The position numbers and the translations under genes are program-made. The notes beneath the pieces were generated by a model. That model worked only from the letters and a program-made list of their open reading frames with translations. It did not search any database and was not told the origin of the DNA. A stretch of 64,000 bases of DNA from contig NZ_LGIS01000028.1 of assembly GCF_001187905.1 (NCBI RefSeq), positions 1 through 64,000 on the forward strand. The letters run 5' to 3'. Within the stretch, counting starts at the first letter, position 1. Every line of letters begins with the position of its first letter. Origin of the DNA: Pantoea sp. RIT-PI-b. GTDB lineage: Bacteria; Pseudomonadota; Gammaproteobacteria; Enterobacterales; Enterobacteriaceae. Shown here piece after piece: positions 26,937-34,958 of this stretch.

Positions 26937-27272
26937 CTATAATATTGTCGATAAAGTCTTAGTCGATTTAACAGCCTTAGTTTTATTGTAAGCTAAAAGC
27001 GAATTTCGTCTGCTCTTAACTCTGCTTCGAGCGTGGGAGATTACGTCCAGCCATTTCGGGTCGGCCATATTAGTGATGTATTGTTCTAAAGCGGTCAACA
27101 TAGCTGACCATATTGTAAACTGATAATCTTTATCGTTTATAAGAGAATCCCGCATTGATTGTATAACATTATCTACTTGTGATTTTATTTCCAATAAAGA
27201 TGTTCCTGCCTGATGCTTTGCGGCTAATCGCCTTATTTCTCTAACATGACTATTTATGTTGATTTCATTCAT
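26937..27272 (-). CDS. Hypothetical protein, paralogue of 58369-58680
   Basis: A 111-residue basic, helical protein (MNEININSHVREIRRLAAKHQAGTSLLEIKSQVDNVIQSMRDSL, then ISHARSRVKSR). Clearly paralogous to 58369-58680 (same MNEI start, RxLAAxHQAG, V(D)xxIQSMRD, ISHAR.R.K.R). The function is unknown. Both copies lie close to small stress/regulatory gene sets (ycgZ operon 2 here, a FumD-like gene there). The ribosome-binding site is weak. Confidence 0.6.
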   Translation of the reverse strand: MNEININSHVREIRRLAAKHQAGTSLLEIKSQVDNVIQSMRDSLINDKDYQFTIWSAMLTALEQYITNMADPKWLDVISHARSRVKSRRNSLLAYNKTKAVKSTKTLSTIL

Positions 27273-27463
27273 GGTTAGTAACTCTCTACGTGAATGCTAA
27301 TATTTACCTCTTTACTCATAAAAATAATTGACGAAATGGTGGTGAGTTTATACTGGCAGCGCTTCTTTCTATCTAGATTAGACTGGTACTGAAAGAATGG
27401 GAAGTGAATACTGTAGAATTTTTTCTTCACAAGGCTGCTTTGAAATAAACGAAGCGGTTTCAT

Positions 27464-27795
27464 TTATCTCGTTTTCATTATAACTGTTCGAATCATCGTG
27501 ATCTTAAGAAATAAATGCATGCTTTATATCAATTCTCGTATAAATTGACCCGGCGGAACTCTCCGCACGTAACGAATGATGCTTTGCATCGCCTCTGGAA
27601 GCGTAAGGGATTTCCACTTCCAGGGGTAATTTTTTACCAGGCAGTGGGCCTCTTATCGACGCTCTGATCCTTCATTATGCTGTAAATCAAAGAGAAAAAT
27701 GCAAAACACTAACTCAAGTAACCTCATGTAACCTCATGATTTATAGCACCTTAATTTATTAGGTATTAAATATTTCCTAAATGGAAGATGCAAAG
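27464..27795. other. Intergenic region upstream of ycgZ operon 2
   Basis: No gene recognised. The promoter region proper begins at about 27796. Confidence 0.4.
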
Positions 27796-27822
27796 CTGTA
27801 CAAAGGCACTAACTCTGTATAA
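27796..27822 (+). promoter_or_regulatory. ycgZ operon 2 promoter motif
   Basis: CTGTACAA (27796-27803), 12 bases, TGTATAA (27816-27822), ending 48 bases before the ycgZ start. Words and spacing are the same as in the operon 1 promoter, where the flanking sequence differs. TATAAG is the likely -10. The conservation in otherwise unrelated intergenic DNA suggests a functional operator/promoter pair. The second, palindromic half-site of operon 1 is absent. Confidence 0.68.
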
Positions 27823-27870
27823 GTTTGTGTCACTTTTCCTGATTTAATTAACGACATTCGAGGTTAATTC

Positions 27871-28113
27871 ATGCAGCAATCCGTTGGCATACCTAACTCA
27901 GTAAGTGACATTGCAGCCTACTTTAGCCGTGCATCTCTTCCTTCTCAGCAGGAAACGCTGGGTAGCATAGTGGTAGAAATTCTTCGTTCAGGACGCAATC
28001 TGAACCGAAAAGCGATCTGCACAAAACTTGTATCACGGCTTGAGCATGCATCCTCGCCTGAAGAAGCTCATCACTATCATCAACTGATAGCGCTCCTTTT
28101 TGCTCGGGGCTGA
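27871..28113 (+). CDS. ycgZ: YcgZ-like protein, operon 2
   Basis: An 80-residue YcgZ homologue (DIAAYFSRASLPSQQETLGSIVVEILRSGRNLNRKAICTKLVSRLEHASSPEE, ending HQLIALLFARG). GAGG lies 8 bases before the ATG. First gene of a three-gene plus-strand operon with ymgA and ymgB at short distances. More similar to the operon 1 copy than to the solitary copy at 14787. Confidence 0.9.
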   Translation: MQQSVGIPNSVSDIAAYFSRASLPSQQETLGSIVVEILRSGRNLNRKAICTKLVSRLEHASSPEEAHHYHQLIALLFARG

Positions 28114-28147
28114 ATTGCCTTATGGCCCAATCAGGGCAGAGAGTCTT

Positions 28148-28432
28148 ATGAACAATAGCGATGAAGAACAACTTAGTGACATTCTCATCGGCGAGGCGGT
28201 ATTTTCATTGCTTCGCGAAAAAGTCGGGATTTCCCGAAAGGCGATTCTGTTAAAGCTTAAGAATATGCTCGAGTCAGAACAGGATCCCGAGCGAGTCTGT
28301 ACAATATTACGGGCTATTCAAAACGTAAAGTCTGAAAAGACGCAGAGTGAATCAAGCCGAATGGACGGTGGTAAAAGTGCAACAACGTTAACCATCGAAA
28401 GTTATGATCACGACAATACAACCCGACACTGA
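28148..28432 (+). CDS. ymgA: YmgA-like protein, operon 2
   Basis: A 94-residue protein (MNNSDEEQLSDILIGEAVFSLLREKVGISRKAILLKLKNMLESEQDPERVCTILRAI) with a polar C-terminal tail. The same ILIGEAV entry and spacing are seen in 10751-11011. Start 34 bases after ycgZ. An upstream frame extension overlaps ycgZ and is not preferred. It shares the light/temperature-pathway role by analogy only. Confidence 0.78.
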   Translation: MNNSDEEQLSDILIGEAVFSLLREKVGISRKAILLKLKNMLESEQDPERVCTILRAIQNVKSEKTQSESSRMDGGKSATTLTIESYDHDNTTRH

Positions 28433-28493
28433 TCACGGCTAATCCGTAAAGAACTGGAAATCAGTACGTAAACGAACCGCATAAGGGAAATGT

Positions 28494-28745
28494 ATGCAGC
28501 AAAATATTACCGAATCAGATCTTCAGTCGTACCTGGAAAGTACAGGGGACCAGTTTACCTCAGAAAAAGAAGTGATTGGTATCATAGTTAAATCACTCAT
28601 AGCTGAAAAAGGGCGCGTAACGAATAAGGCAATCATTTTGCGCCTTATTGAAGAACTGGAATGCACAACTGACATTGAGCAACTTGATGTGCTTCGTAAC
28701 TGCCTTGAAATTGTGGTAGGACAAACGGCTGACGATGAGGGTTAA
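28494..28745 (+). CDS. ymgB: YmgB/AriR-like protein, operon 2
   Basis: An 83-residue protein with the YmgB signature VTNKAIILRLIEELECTTDIEQLDVLRNCLEIVVGQTADDEG. AAGGGA precedes the ATG. Last gene of operon 2. E. coli YmgB is a dimeric helical protein reported to influence biofilm, motility and acid resistance. Confidence 0.9.
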   Translation: MQQNITESDLQSYLESTGDQFTSEKEVIGIIVKSLIAEKGRVTNKAIILRLIEELECTTDIEQLDVLRNCLEIVVGQTADDEG

Positions 28746-29054
28746 ACCGTTCTTGAATCTGGTGGGAATTTGAAACCGGATAACTTCGCCAGTTGTTTGT
28801 CGGTGTGATAACGAACAAAACTGGTGTGAGATTTTAACTGTTAACCAATGTCACCAAAAGACTACTATCTGCAAAATTTGTTTATCCAAAATTTAACTAA
28901 AAATTTTTTTACACATAAATGCGTTTATATGGAGAGTGTCGTCCCTGACAGTTTCTCCGGCCGGTACCCGTTTTCACGTTACCGCTGAGGTTATTCGCTT
29001 CGTCGTTTCCCGGCCGGAGCCGGATTACTTCCTAAGGCATCATTTCTTTAATAG

Positions 29055-29315
29055 TTAATTCAGATCTCGGTTCAGGCCTATAAGGGTCTGCAGGTACGGT
29101 ACCTGCTTCTCGGCGACCTCGTCTGAATGGAAACTCTTCAGCCATTCTCTGGCATTAAAGATATCCTTCAACCTGACGCTATCAGTCTCCGATTTTGCCA
29201 TGTAGCCAAGTTGAGTGAACAATGAGCCAATACTAATCTCTTTTTCACCCAACGCCAGGCTAAATGCCGCTTCGCCAATAATGGCATGGCCTTTCTCGTT
29301 GTTTTGAAATAACAC
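29055..29315 (-). CDS. Small YmgA-like protein, subtype C
   Basis: An 86-residue protein starting at GTG 29315 with GGAGG 8-12 bases upstream: MLFQNNEKGHAIIGEAAFSLALGEKEISIGSLFTQLGYMAKSETDSVRLKDIFNAREWLKSF. Groups with 8084-8290 and 12811-13065. Convergent with operon 2, 309 bases away. The function is unknown. Confidence 0.68.
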   Translation of the reverse strand: MLFQNNEKGHAIIGEAAFSLALGEKEISIGSLFTQLGYMAKSETDSVRLKDIFNAREWLKSFHSDEVAEKQVPYLQTLIGLNRDLN

Positions 29316-29763
29316 AGAATTTCCTCCATTAGTACGAATTTTAATAACCTCATGTATTACTATAGACTCTGAGCATTGGCTTGCACTTCATTTAATCCGA
29401 AAAGCAAATGGGCTTTCATATCGGATGTGCTTCCAGGAATTATCCGGATGTTCTCAGCAATGAATATTTAAAAAGAGTGAGAGATTATACACTTTTTACT
29501 GGGTAAAAGGCGGGCGAGCTATCAAGGCCTATTAATAGCGAAAAGTGGATATAAGAATTATCAAAACATGGCAGTTGTGCCACGTTAAAAATAACAATTT
29601 CTGGCCGGCCCCCGCATACGCCTTAATCTCGATACTGCGGCGGAACGGTTTGTTCCGGCACCTGTTTCTTTCGATTTACTTAAAAATGGCCTGATGATTT
29701 TGACGCACCTTCATGGTTATGCACTCAAAACAACTGTCTGCAGTTCAGCAAACAAATTTTTTA
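29316..29763. other. Intergenic region
   Basis: No supported gene. Ends at a full copy of the dispersed hairpin repeat. Confidence 0.4.
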
Positions 29764-29830
29764 AATGTCCGCTTCTGGCACAAAGCAGACATTGAGTGGG
29801 GCAAATTCCGCTATGAGCGAAGAGCGGATA
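29764..29830 (+). repeat. Dispersed double-hairpin repeat, full copy
   Basis: AATGTCCGCTTCTGGCAC / AAAGCAGACATT, then TTCCGCTATGAGCGA / AGAGCGGATA. It lies 3' of the convergent YafY gene. Confidence 0.75.
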
Positions 29831-29879
29831 TATTTATAGATAAGAACAGCACGGATTTTCTGGAGCAATCATATCCATT

Positions 29880-30596
29880 TCAGCTACGCGTGGGAACGAT
29901 GTTATCCAGACCTGCATTACGCCATATACGGAGTAAGCTATGCCGGGAATGAGGATATCCTTCCTGCAGGTACTGAAGAGATTTTAATCGCGTTACGTCG
30001 AAATGACGGAAGTCGTTACGTTCTTCACACCATGCAGCAAGCACAATAGCGCCGGAGAAGTAACCCAGCGCGAAAGGCCATATCGTTCTTGCACTCATAT
30101 TACCGAGCCTGTCTGTATAACCTGCACGGATTTTACGTCTCCACCTGATGGCGCTTCGAACAACGCCCAGGTTTTCAAAGTAGTGATGAGCTTCCTGTCT
30201 CTTTCCCACCAATAATGTCGAGTCATCAAACAGTGTCTGTAACTGTGGCGGAAGACCGTGGCGGACTTTCCCCGTTACCTCTGAAGCCGCTTTAGCAATG
30301 CCCTTATCACCATATGTGGCTACCCAGCGTAAACCGAGCGCCAGTGCATCGAGCTGTTCGGGGGTAAACATCACCGGCGGTAGATGATGGCTCCGGGAAA
30401 GGATATATCCTGTGCCAGCCTCACCCTGAATGTCGGCACCCTGAGCGCGTAGTGCGCCAATATCACGGTAAAGTGTACGAAGACTGATTGAAAGTTCTTC
30501 AGCCAGACTGTGGCCGCTTATCGGATGGCGATGCTGATAAAAAATCTGCAGAAGATTGAGAAGGCGTTCTGCTCGTTTCGGTCCTGATGCTGACAT
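29880..30596 (-). CDS. YafY-type HTH-WYL transcriptional regulator
   Basis: A 238-residue protein. N-terminal DeoR-like helix-turn-helix (RLLNLLQIFYQHRHPISGHSLAEELSISLRTLYRDIGALRAQG) followed by a WYL domain (TIWPFALGYFSGAIVLAAWCEERNDFRHFDVTRL). WYL domains sense ligands, often nucleic-acid or small-molecule. It is divergent from a VOC-superfamily gene whose start lies 58 bases away, so it is the probable regulator of that gene. Confidence 0.88.
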   Translation of the reverse strand: MSASGPKRAERLLNLLQIFYQHRHPISGHSLAEELSISLRTLYRDIGALRAQGADIQGEAGTGYILSRSHHLPPVMFTPEQLDALALGLRWVATYGDKGIAKAASEVTGKVRHGLPPQLQTLFDDSTLLVGKRQEAHHYFENLGVVRSAIRWRRKIRAGYTDRLGNMSARTIWPFALGYFSGAIVLAAWCEERNDFRHFDVTRLKSLQYLQEGYPHSRHSLLRIWRNAGLDNIVPTRS

Positions 30597-30653
30597 GTTT
30601 TGTCAATGCTCCCTGCAATAGTGAAGTCTCATTCTTTTTGGCGTGAGAGACTC

Positions 30654-31019
30654 ATGATACCTAACCTGATCATTCTTTATGTTGATAATCCGATTGTCAG
30701 CAGTGGTTTTTACCAGAAGCTATTCAATACAGAACCAGACGTGATGCTTCCGACGTGGGTGGCTTTTTCCTTTAATAACGGCCTGAACCTTGGACTATGG
30801 TCAACGACAGCGAGTGACTTTGTATCCTGCGGTGTAGGTAGCCGAACTGAATTGAGTTTTATGGTGAAAGATATTCAAGAGGTTGATGTGCTTTTTCAGC
30901 AATGGTCAGAGAGCGGTGTGCAGATAGAACAGGAGCCCAAACATGCTGTTTTTGGCAAGACGTTCGTTGCGCTTGATCCTGACGGGCACCGTATCCGGGT
31001 ATGTATCCCGGACGAATAA
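30654..31019 (+). CDS. VOC (glyoxalase-fold) protein
   Basis: A 121-residue metalloenzyme-fold protein (MIPNLIILYVDNPIVSSGFYQKLF, then VAFSFNNGLNLGLWS, LSFMVKDIQEVDVLF, FVALDPDGHRIRV). The alternating beta-alpha units and the DPDGHRIRV end are typical of glyoxalase/bleomycin-resistance proteins. The substrate is unknown. Start 30654 chosen for GAGAG 8 bases upstream. Divergent from the YafY-type regulator. Confidence 0.85.
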   Translation: MIPNLIILYVDNPIVSSGFYQKLFNTEPDVMLPTWVAFSFNNGLNLGLWSTTASDFVSCGVGSRTELSFMVKDIQEVDVLFQQWSESGVQIEQEPKHAVFGKTFVALDPDGHRIRVCIPDE

Positions 31020-31060
31020 GTTAAAACGCTTACCTCTCATTTTTGAACCTGACGCATTCG

Positions 31061-31078
31061 CTTCTGGCACAGGGCTGC
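31061..31078 (+). repeat. Left half of a dispersed repeat next to the recombinase
   Basis: TTCGCTTCTGGCACAGGG matches the first half of the dispersed repeat (consensus GTCCGCTTCTGGCAC). The other half appears at 31736-31765, on the far side of the recombinase gene. Confidence 0.5.
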
Positions 31079-31096
31079 TGTTGCAGCCCTCACAGT

Positions 31097-31705
31097 CTAG
31101 ACTTCAATTGACTCCGATATTTCCAGAGCATCATCTACTTCAATGCCAAGGTAACGTACTGTGCTTTCAAGTTTTTTGTGCCCCAAAAGTAACTGGATTA
31201 CCCGAAGGTTCTTCGTTTTTTTATAGATAAGATATGGCTTGGTTCTGCGCATTGAGTGCGTACTGTAGAGCGTCTCATCAAGACCCAGCTTCCCAATCCA
31301 TCCATGAAAAATGCGGTTATATTGTCTGGTTGAGATGTGTCTTGAAGAACCAACGCGGGACTGGAAGAGATAGTCGCTATTACTTAGTTGAGCCATTTTG
31401 ATCCACGCGGCTACAGCCTCTCTGGTTCCCTTAGTCAGTTCAAACTGAACAGGGCTGCCCGTTTTCTGCTGCAGCACTGTCGATCTGCCCGAAACAGAGT
31501 GCCCATAGGCTATATCAGAAACTTTTAGCTTAACCAAATCACAGCCCCGAAGTTTACTATCCAGAGCCATGTTAAAAAGAGCCAGATCACGAACTTTTCC
31601 TTCCAGCTCAAGACGGATACGAATTCCCCAGATATGAGAGATCTGAAGAGGCCGTTTCTGGCCGATAATGCGGCTTTTGTTCCAGGGGTATGTTGTCATG
31701 TTCAA
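31097..31705 (-). CDS. Tyrosine recombinase / integrase (short)
   Basis: A 202-residue protein consisting mainly of a catalytic domain. The first catalytic Arg is in LDSKLRGCDLVKLKVSD, the His-x-x-Arg motif in STHSMRRTK, then LLLGHKKLESTVRYLGIE with the His and the nucleophilic Tyr. The size and the absence of an arm-binding domain are like FimB/FimE and small plasmid recombinases. It may resolve plasmid multimers, invert a segment, or move itself. The gene is bracketed by the two separated halves of a dispersed repeat. Confidence 0.9.
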   Translation of the reverse strand: MNMTTYPWNKSRIIGQKRPLQISHIWGIRIRLELEGKVRDLALFNMALDSKLRGCDLVKLKVSDIAYGHSVSGRSTVLQQKTGSPVQFELTKGTREAVAAWIKMAQLSNSDYLFQSRVGSSRHISTRQYNRIFHGWIGKLGLDETLYSTHSMRRTKPYLIYKKTKNLRVIQLLLGHKKLESTVRYLGIEVDDALEISESIEV

Positions 31706-31735
31706 TCTCCATTGGGTTAGGAGATGTGATTATGA

Positions 31736-31765
31736 GTGTCGCGTATGAGCGAAAAGCGGACTTTC
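31736..31765 (+). repeat. Right half of a dispersed repeat next to the recombinase
   Basis: GTGTCGCGTATGAGCG / AAAAGCGGACTTT matches the second half of the dispersed repeat. Confidence 0.55.
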
Positions 31766-31924
31766 TGCATGCCGCCGATGTAGGCGACTAACAGTAAAAA
31801 GCAGATATTATCTGGATAAGTAAAGCCCGGATGTACCATTTCAGCATTATTTTTTCTGAGGTTGCAGCCGGACTCGCTATATAGTCAAATGCATAGCGAT
31901 TTTTACGTTAAAAGAGATTAATTA

Positions 31925-32428
31925 ATGAACCTGTATATGTTTTATATCGGTGGTAACGCAGGAAAATCCAATATTGAGGTGCACGATATTCAGTTTGTCG
32001 CTGCAGAAAAACCAGAAGACGCCTGGCCCATCCTTCGCGATGTATGGTTTGGCGATAAAGATAAAATTCATATTGATGGCTATAGCCGCATCACTTGGGC
32101 TGATGGTTACTCCATCACTCTTTCCTCTGAACCATCAGGTTCAACAAAAAAGTTATTTTTCGTCAATGCTGGCGGGTACAGACCTGACACACTTGCTGAG
32201 TTACATGAGTTCGATTTGTTTGTGGCCGAAAATGCTCAGCAGGCCAAAAGTAAAGCCTTAAAGACACTGCTCTGCGGCGCCAACCATCAGCATAAAGACA
32301 ACCTAAAGGATGTAGACGATTGTCTGTTACTTGAAAAGGTAGGTGAGTTTTATATTGATTTGACCCCCAGCGATTCAGGAAAACGTGATCAACCAGAATG
32401 GCAAGGTTATCAACCGATAGGTATCTAA
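31925..32428 (+). CDS. DUF1543-family protein
   Basis: A 167-residue protein with the DUF1543 opening MNLYMFYIGGNAGKSNIEVHDIQFVAAEKPEDAWP and a repeated second unit (KKLFFVNAGGYRPDTLAELHEFDLFVAENAQQAK), so two copies of the domain. Cytoplasmic; biochemical role unknown. AGAGAT precedes the ATG. A full dispersed repeat lies 22 bases after its stop. Confidence 0.8.
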   Translation: MNLYMFYIGGNAGKSNIEVHDIQFVAAEKPEDAWPILRDVWFGDKDKIHIDGYSRITWADGYSITLSSEPSGSTKKLFFVNAGGYRPDTLAELHEFDLFVAENAQQAKSKALKTLLCGANHQHKDNLKDVDDCLLLEKVGEFYIDLTPSDSGKRDQPEWQGYQPIGI

Positions 32429-32450
32429 AACCGTAAACATAAATCCGGCC

Positions 32451-32514
32451 GATGTCCGCTTCTGGCACTTAGCTGACGCTAAGTAATGTCCGCTATGAGC
32501 GAACTACTGACATC
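32451..32514 (+). repeat. Dispersed double-hairpin repeat, full copy
   Basis: GATGTCCGCTTCTGGCACTT / AGCTGAC, then AATGTCCGCTATGAGCGA / ACTACTGACATC. Between DUF1543 and the bleomycin-resistance-like gene. Confidence 0.72.
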
Positions 32515-32614
32515 AACACAATGCATCTGACAATTGTGTCGCTGAGTTCATGGACTTGAACCTTCTTCAAGCCATCTGATATATGCTACGCCAGTTAAAA
32601 AATGGAGTTGAGCA

Positions 32615-33034
32615 ATGACTGAGCTGAAAGCTCCCTACTGGAATCGCATGGTTCCCGAACTGACCGTAATGGATTTTTCTGTCTCCCTACACTTCTATGT
32701 TGACGTGCTTGGTTTCAACATCATGATAAGGCGTAATGAGCCAGATTTTGCCTACGTCAGTCTCGGCGAAGCACAACTGATGCTGGAGAAATATAATCCG
32801 GAAGGATGGAATACGGCTGAACTCGTCAGACCGCTGGGTCGCGGCATTAATTTTCAGATAGAAGTAGAAGATATCGAGTCGGTGCTTGCTCGTGTCCGAG
32901 CCAATGGCTTCAAGTTGTACAGAGAGCTACGCGACAATCACTATAACATAGGAGAAACGACGGCCTGCCAAAGGGAGTTTCTCGTACAGGATCCAGATGG
33001 CTACCTCTTACGCTTCAGCCAGTATATTGAATGA
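32615..33034 (+). CDS. Bleomycin-resistance-like VOC protein
   Basis: A 139-residue protein: MVPELTVMDFSVSLHFYVDVLGF, ARVRANGFKLYRELRD and FLVQDPDGYLLRFSQ match small bleomycin-binding VOC proteins. Those sequester the drug as dimers, and this protein could do so or bind another planar ligand. TGGAG precedes the ATG. Flanked on both sides by dispersed repeats. Confidence 0.87.
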   Translation: MTELKAPYWNRMVPELTVMDFSVSLHFYVDVLGFNIMIRRNEPDFAYVSLGEAQLMLEKYNPEGWNTAELVRPLGRGINFQIEVEDIESVLARVRANGFKLYRELRDNHYNIGETTACQREFLVQDPDGYLLRFSQYIE

Positions 33035-33040
33035 AGTGCC

Positions 33041-33105
33041 AATGTCCGCTTTTGGCACGAAGCGGACGCGCGCAATAGGTCCGCTTTGAGCGAGGAGCGG
33101 ACATT
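33041..33105 (+). repeat. Dispersed double-hairpin repeat, full copy
   Basis: AATGTCCGCTTTTGGCACG / AAGCGGAC, then GGTCCGCTTTGAGCGA / GGAGCGGACATT. It begins 6 bases after the stop of the upstream gene. Outer arms AATGTCCGCT / AGCGGACATT are perfect inverted repeats. Confidence 0.8.
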
Positions 33106-33240
33106 GATAATTCATAACACACCCCTTTTGGCGAGAGGATCGCTGTTGTGAATAATGGCTTAATCCATATCCTGCCAGTGCAGCGATAGATACACTGGCA
33201 GGGCCCTCTGCTCACAGGCCGTGATGTTATTATTATCGCC

Positions 33241-33909
33241 TTAACGCAGTTTTTCCAGCAGCTGCTCTGCGCCTTTGTCCACTCCGGTCTCTGCCGCGCT
33301 CATTGAGCCAAACGTTGCACCCACGTTCATGGCATTAGGATACTGCTCCGCCACGTAGGCCAGCAGCAGCTCGCCGGTCGCGGCATCTTTTACCTCCACG
33401 GCATAGTTAACGTACCCGCTCATCAGGCCGCGGCCGCCGCGCACTGACTGAACGATGTTATAAGGTCCGCCGGCGAGGTCGAATTTTGTGAAGGTGCCCA
33501 CAACCTGAGGCGTGGTGTCCGCTCCGGTGAGCGTCAGCTTAAGACGGAGGCAAGGGGCTCTTCCGGCATGGGTATTAACAGTAAACTTCTTCGCCAGCAC
33601 TTCGGTAAACTTCTTCTGCATGTAGTCTGCCAGATTGCGCCTGTCCTCCTGAGGCAGGTCGTTAAACTGCGCGTCGCTGCCGCCGTAGATTTCGACGGGG
33701 TCGATGATAATGCTCCGGTATTTACTCCAGTCAACCGGAGTGGTGTAGCGGAAAGGGATGCGGTCGCTGTCATCAGTCGTATTGGGGGTCATCCGGGATG
33801 TGGTTTCAATGCCGGAATATTTTACCGGGGAGGTGGATGAACATCCCGCGGTGGCAACGACGGCGGTCAGGATCAGCGCGCGGGACAGGTTTCTGAAAAG
33901 ACGGGCCAT
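33241..33909 (-). CDS. DUF3313-family lipoprotein
   Basis: A 222-residue lipoprotein. The signal peptide ends in the lipobox TAGC, followed by SSTSPVKYSG. The mature part has the DUF3313 features YTTPVDWSKYRSIIIDPVEIYGG and LRLKLTLTGADTTPQV. A glycine-rich stretch RGGRGLMSGYVNYAVEV sits in the middle. Function unknown, outer-membrane location likely. GGAGA precedes the ATG. A TetR-type operator candidate (33941-33957) lies 32 bases upstream and is shared with the micro-lipoprotein promoter. Confidence 0.85.
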   Translation of the reverse strand: MARLFRNLSRALILTAVVATAGCSSTSPVKYSGIETTSRMTPNTTDDSDRIPFRYTTPVDWSKYRSIIIDPVEIYGGSDAQFNDLPQEDRRNLADYMQKKFTEVLAKKFTVNTHAGRAPCLRLKLTLTGADTTPQVVGTFTKFDLAGGPYNIVQSVRGGRGLMSGYVNYAVEVKDAATGELLLAYVAEQYPNAMNVGATFGSMSAAETGVDKGAEQLLEKLR

Positions 33910-33940
33910 GAATATTTCTCCGGTTGTTTTTAATATAATG

Positions 33941-33957
33941 AACTGTACGGTATAGTT
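33941..33957 (-). promoter_or_regulatory. TetR-type operator candidate upstream of DUF3313 lipoprotein
   Basis: AACTGTAC-G-GTATAGTT is a near-perfect 8-bp dyad around one base. It shares the first nine bases and last four with AACTGTACGTATCAGTT upstream of the micro-lipoproteins. Confidence 0.55.
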
Positions 33958-34030
33958 AATATGGTTTATTCTGACCCTGTCAAGAAAATGTTTCAGTTCG
34001 TGTCCGTAAATTTCAGCTCAGGAGCGCGGC

Positions 34031-34507
34031 ATGTTTTCCATTTACCCAGGATTTCAAGCGACAGGCTTAACAAACGAGACCTGTCCTCAGCAGGTGATTT
34101 CCCGGGCGCAGAGGGATGACGCGCCCGTATTCGTAATTCAGGGGAAAACAGAAAGTGCTGTTTTTACTTGGAGCCTGCCGCTCCGCTATTCCGGCTTTTC
34201 GGTCCGGCGGAGGCTGATAAGAATGATGCTGATGCTGCAGAAATGCGGTGAAGCCGGAAGCCAGCGCCGCTGGGAGGCTTTTACGCCGGCGGCTGACTAT
34301 GTCCGGAGCGTCATTGATACGGCAATGTTGCGCGGAGAGTTGCGCTGCCGGCCCTCTGACGAAATGGCACACGCCTACCTGATGGTGACCTGGGAGTTAC
34401 GGAGCGTTATGGCCGGTGTTCAGCAGGATAAAGTGCTGCTGCGCAAAGAGGTCCGGCGAAGAACAGCTGATTTTCTGAGCCGGTATGGGACGGAGGCACG
34501 GGTATGA
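34031..34507 (+). CDS. TetR C-terminal-domain-like protein lacking a DNA-binding domain
   Basis: A 158-residue protein. Its C-terminal half (WEAFTPAADYVRSVIDTAMLRGELRCRPSDEMAHAYLMVTWELRSVMAG) resembles the ligand domain of TetR-family regulators. The N-terminal half (MFSIYPGFQATGLTNETC...) has no helix-turn-helix. It may be a relic joined to unrelated sequence. Its stop overlaps the start of the next gene (ATGA). The TetR resemblance is an inference. Confidence 0.5.
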   Translation: MFSIYPGFQATGLTNETCPQQVISRAQRDDAPVFVIQGKTESAVFTWSLPLRYSGFSVRRRLIRMMLMLQKCGEAGSQRRWEAFTPAADYVRSVIDTAMLRGELRCRPSDEMAHAYLMVTWELRSVMAGVQQDKVLLRKEVRRRTADFLSRYGTEARV

Positions 34508-34590
34508 AGGTATTACTGTTCAGGGCCATTCTGGCGCTTGTCTTTATTGCCGGCGGGATTCTGAGCGCGTTTGATGCCGGATTTGCCTGA
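34504..34590 (+). CDS. Small membrane peptide (28 aa)
   Basis: Starts in the ATGA overlap with the upstream gene and ends in TGATG overlapping the downstream gene. Almost entirely one hydrophobic helix: MKVLLFRAILALVFIAGG then ILSAFDAGFA. Translational coupling on both sides supports it as real. Function unknown. Confidence 0.5.
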   Translation: MKVLLFRAILALVFIAGGILSAFDAGFA

Positions 34591-34880
34591 TGGAAGGCTG
34601 GCTGGTAGCGGAGTCGCTGGGAAATACGCCGCCGCATCAGTGGATTGTGTATGGCTTCATGCTGACCGCCCTGACGTACGCCCTGCTGAGAACCGCTGGC
34701 AACCTCAGGGAGATGTACCGATTGCGCCGGCTCGGGAAGCGACGGGCCAGGTACTATGCCGTCAGGGTGTGGGGGACCTCATCAGAACTGCTGCTGGTAG
34801 TCCTCGTGGCGGAATGCCTTGTCACTGACGCGCTGTGTGCGCTGCTTCTGCGGGCGCTCCACGACGTCACTCTCTGGTGA
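34590..34880 (+). CDS. Two-helix membrane protein (96 aa), paralogue of 34959
   Basis: Two hydrophobic segments (about 18-36 and 69-90) separated by a basic loop MYRLRRLGKRRARYYAVRVWG. Shares with 34959-35261 the pattern basic-cluster, YA...WG, then a helix beginning L..LLVVLVAE.LV. Coupled by TGATG to the preceding 28-residue peptide. Function unknown. Confidence 0.62.
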   Translation: MEGWLVAESLGNTPPHQWIVYGFMLTALTYALLRTAGNLREMYRLRRLGKRRARYYAVRVWGTSSELLLVVLVAECLVTDALCALLLRALHDVTLW

Positions 34881-34958
34881 GAACAGCTTTGGCGGGATCA
34901 GTTTATACGGAAGCGTAAGCCATAGCGCTAAAACGGGAATTTAAAAGAGGGCCTCAAC

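Noticed and set aside
27275-27463. 62-codon minus-strand frame just upstream of 26937-27272
   Set aside because: No convincing ribosome-binding site or conserved counterpart at the paralogous locus 58369; not listed as a gene.
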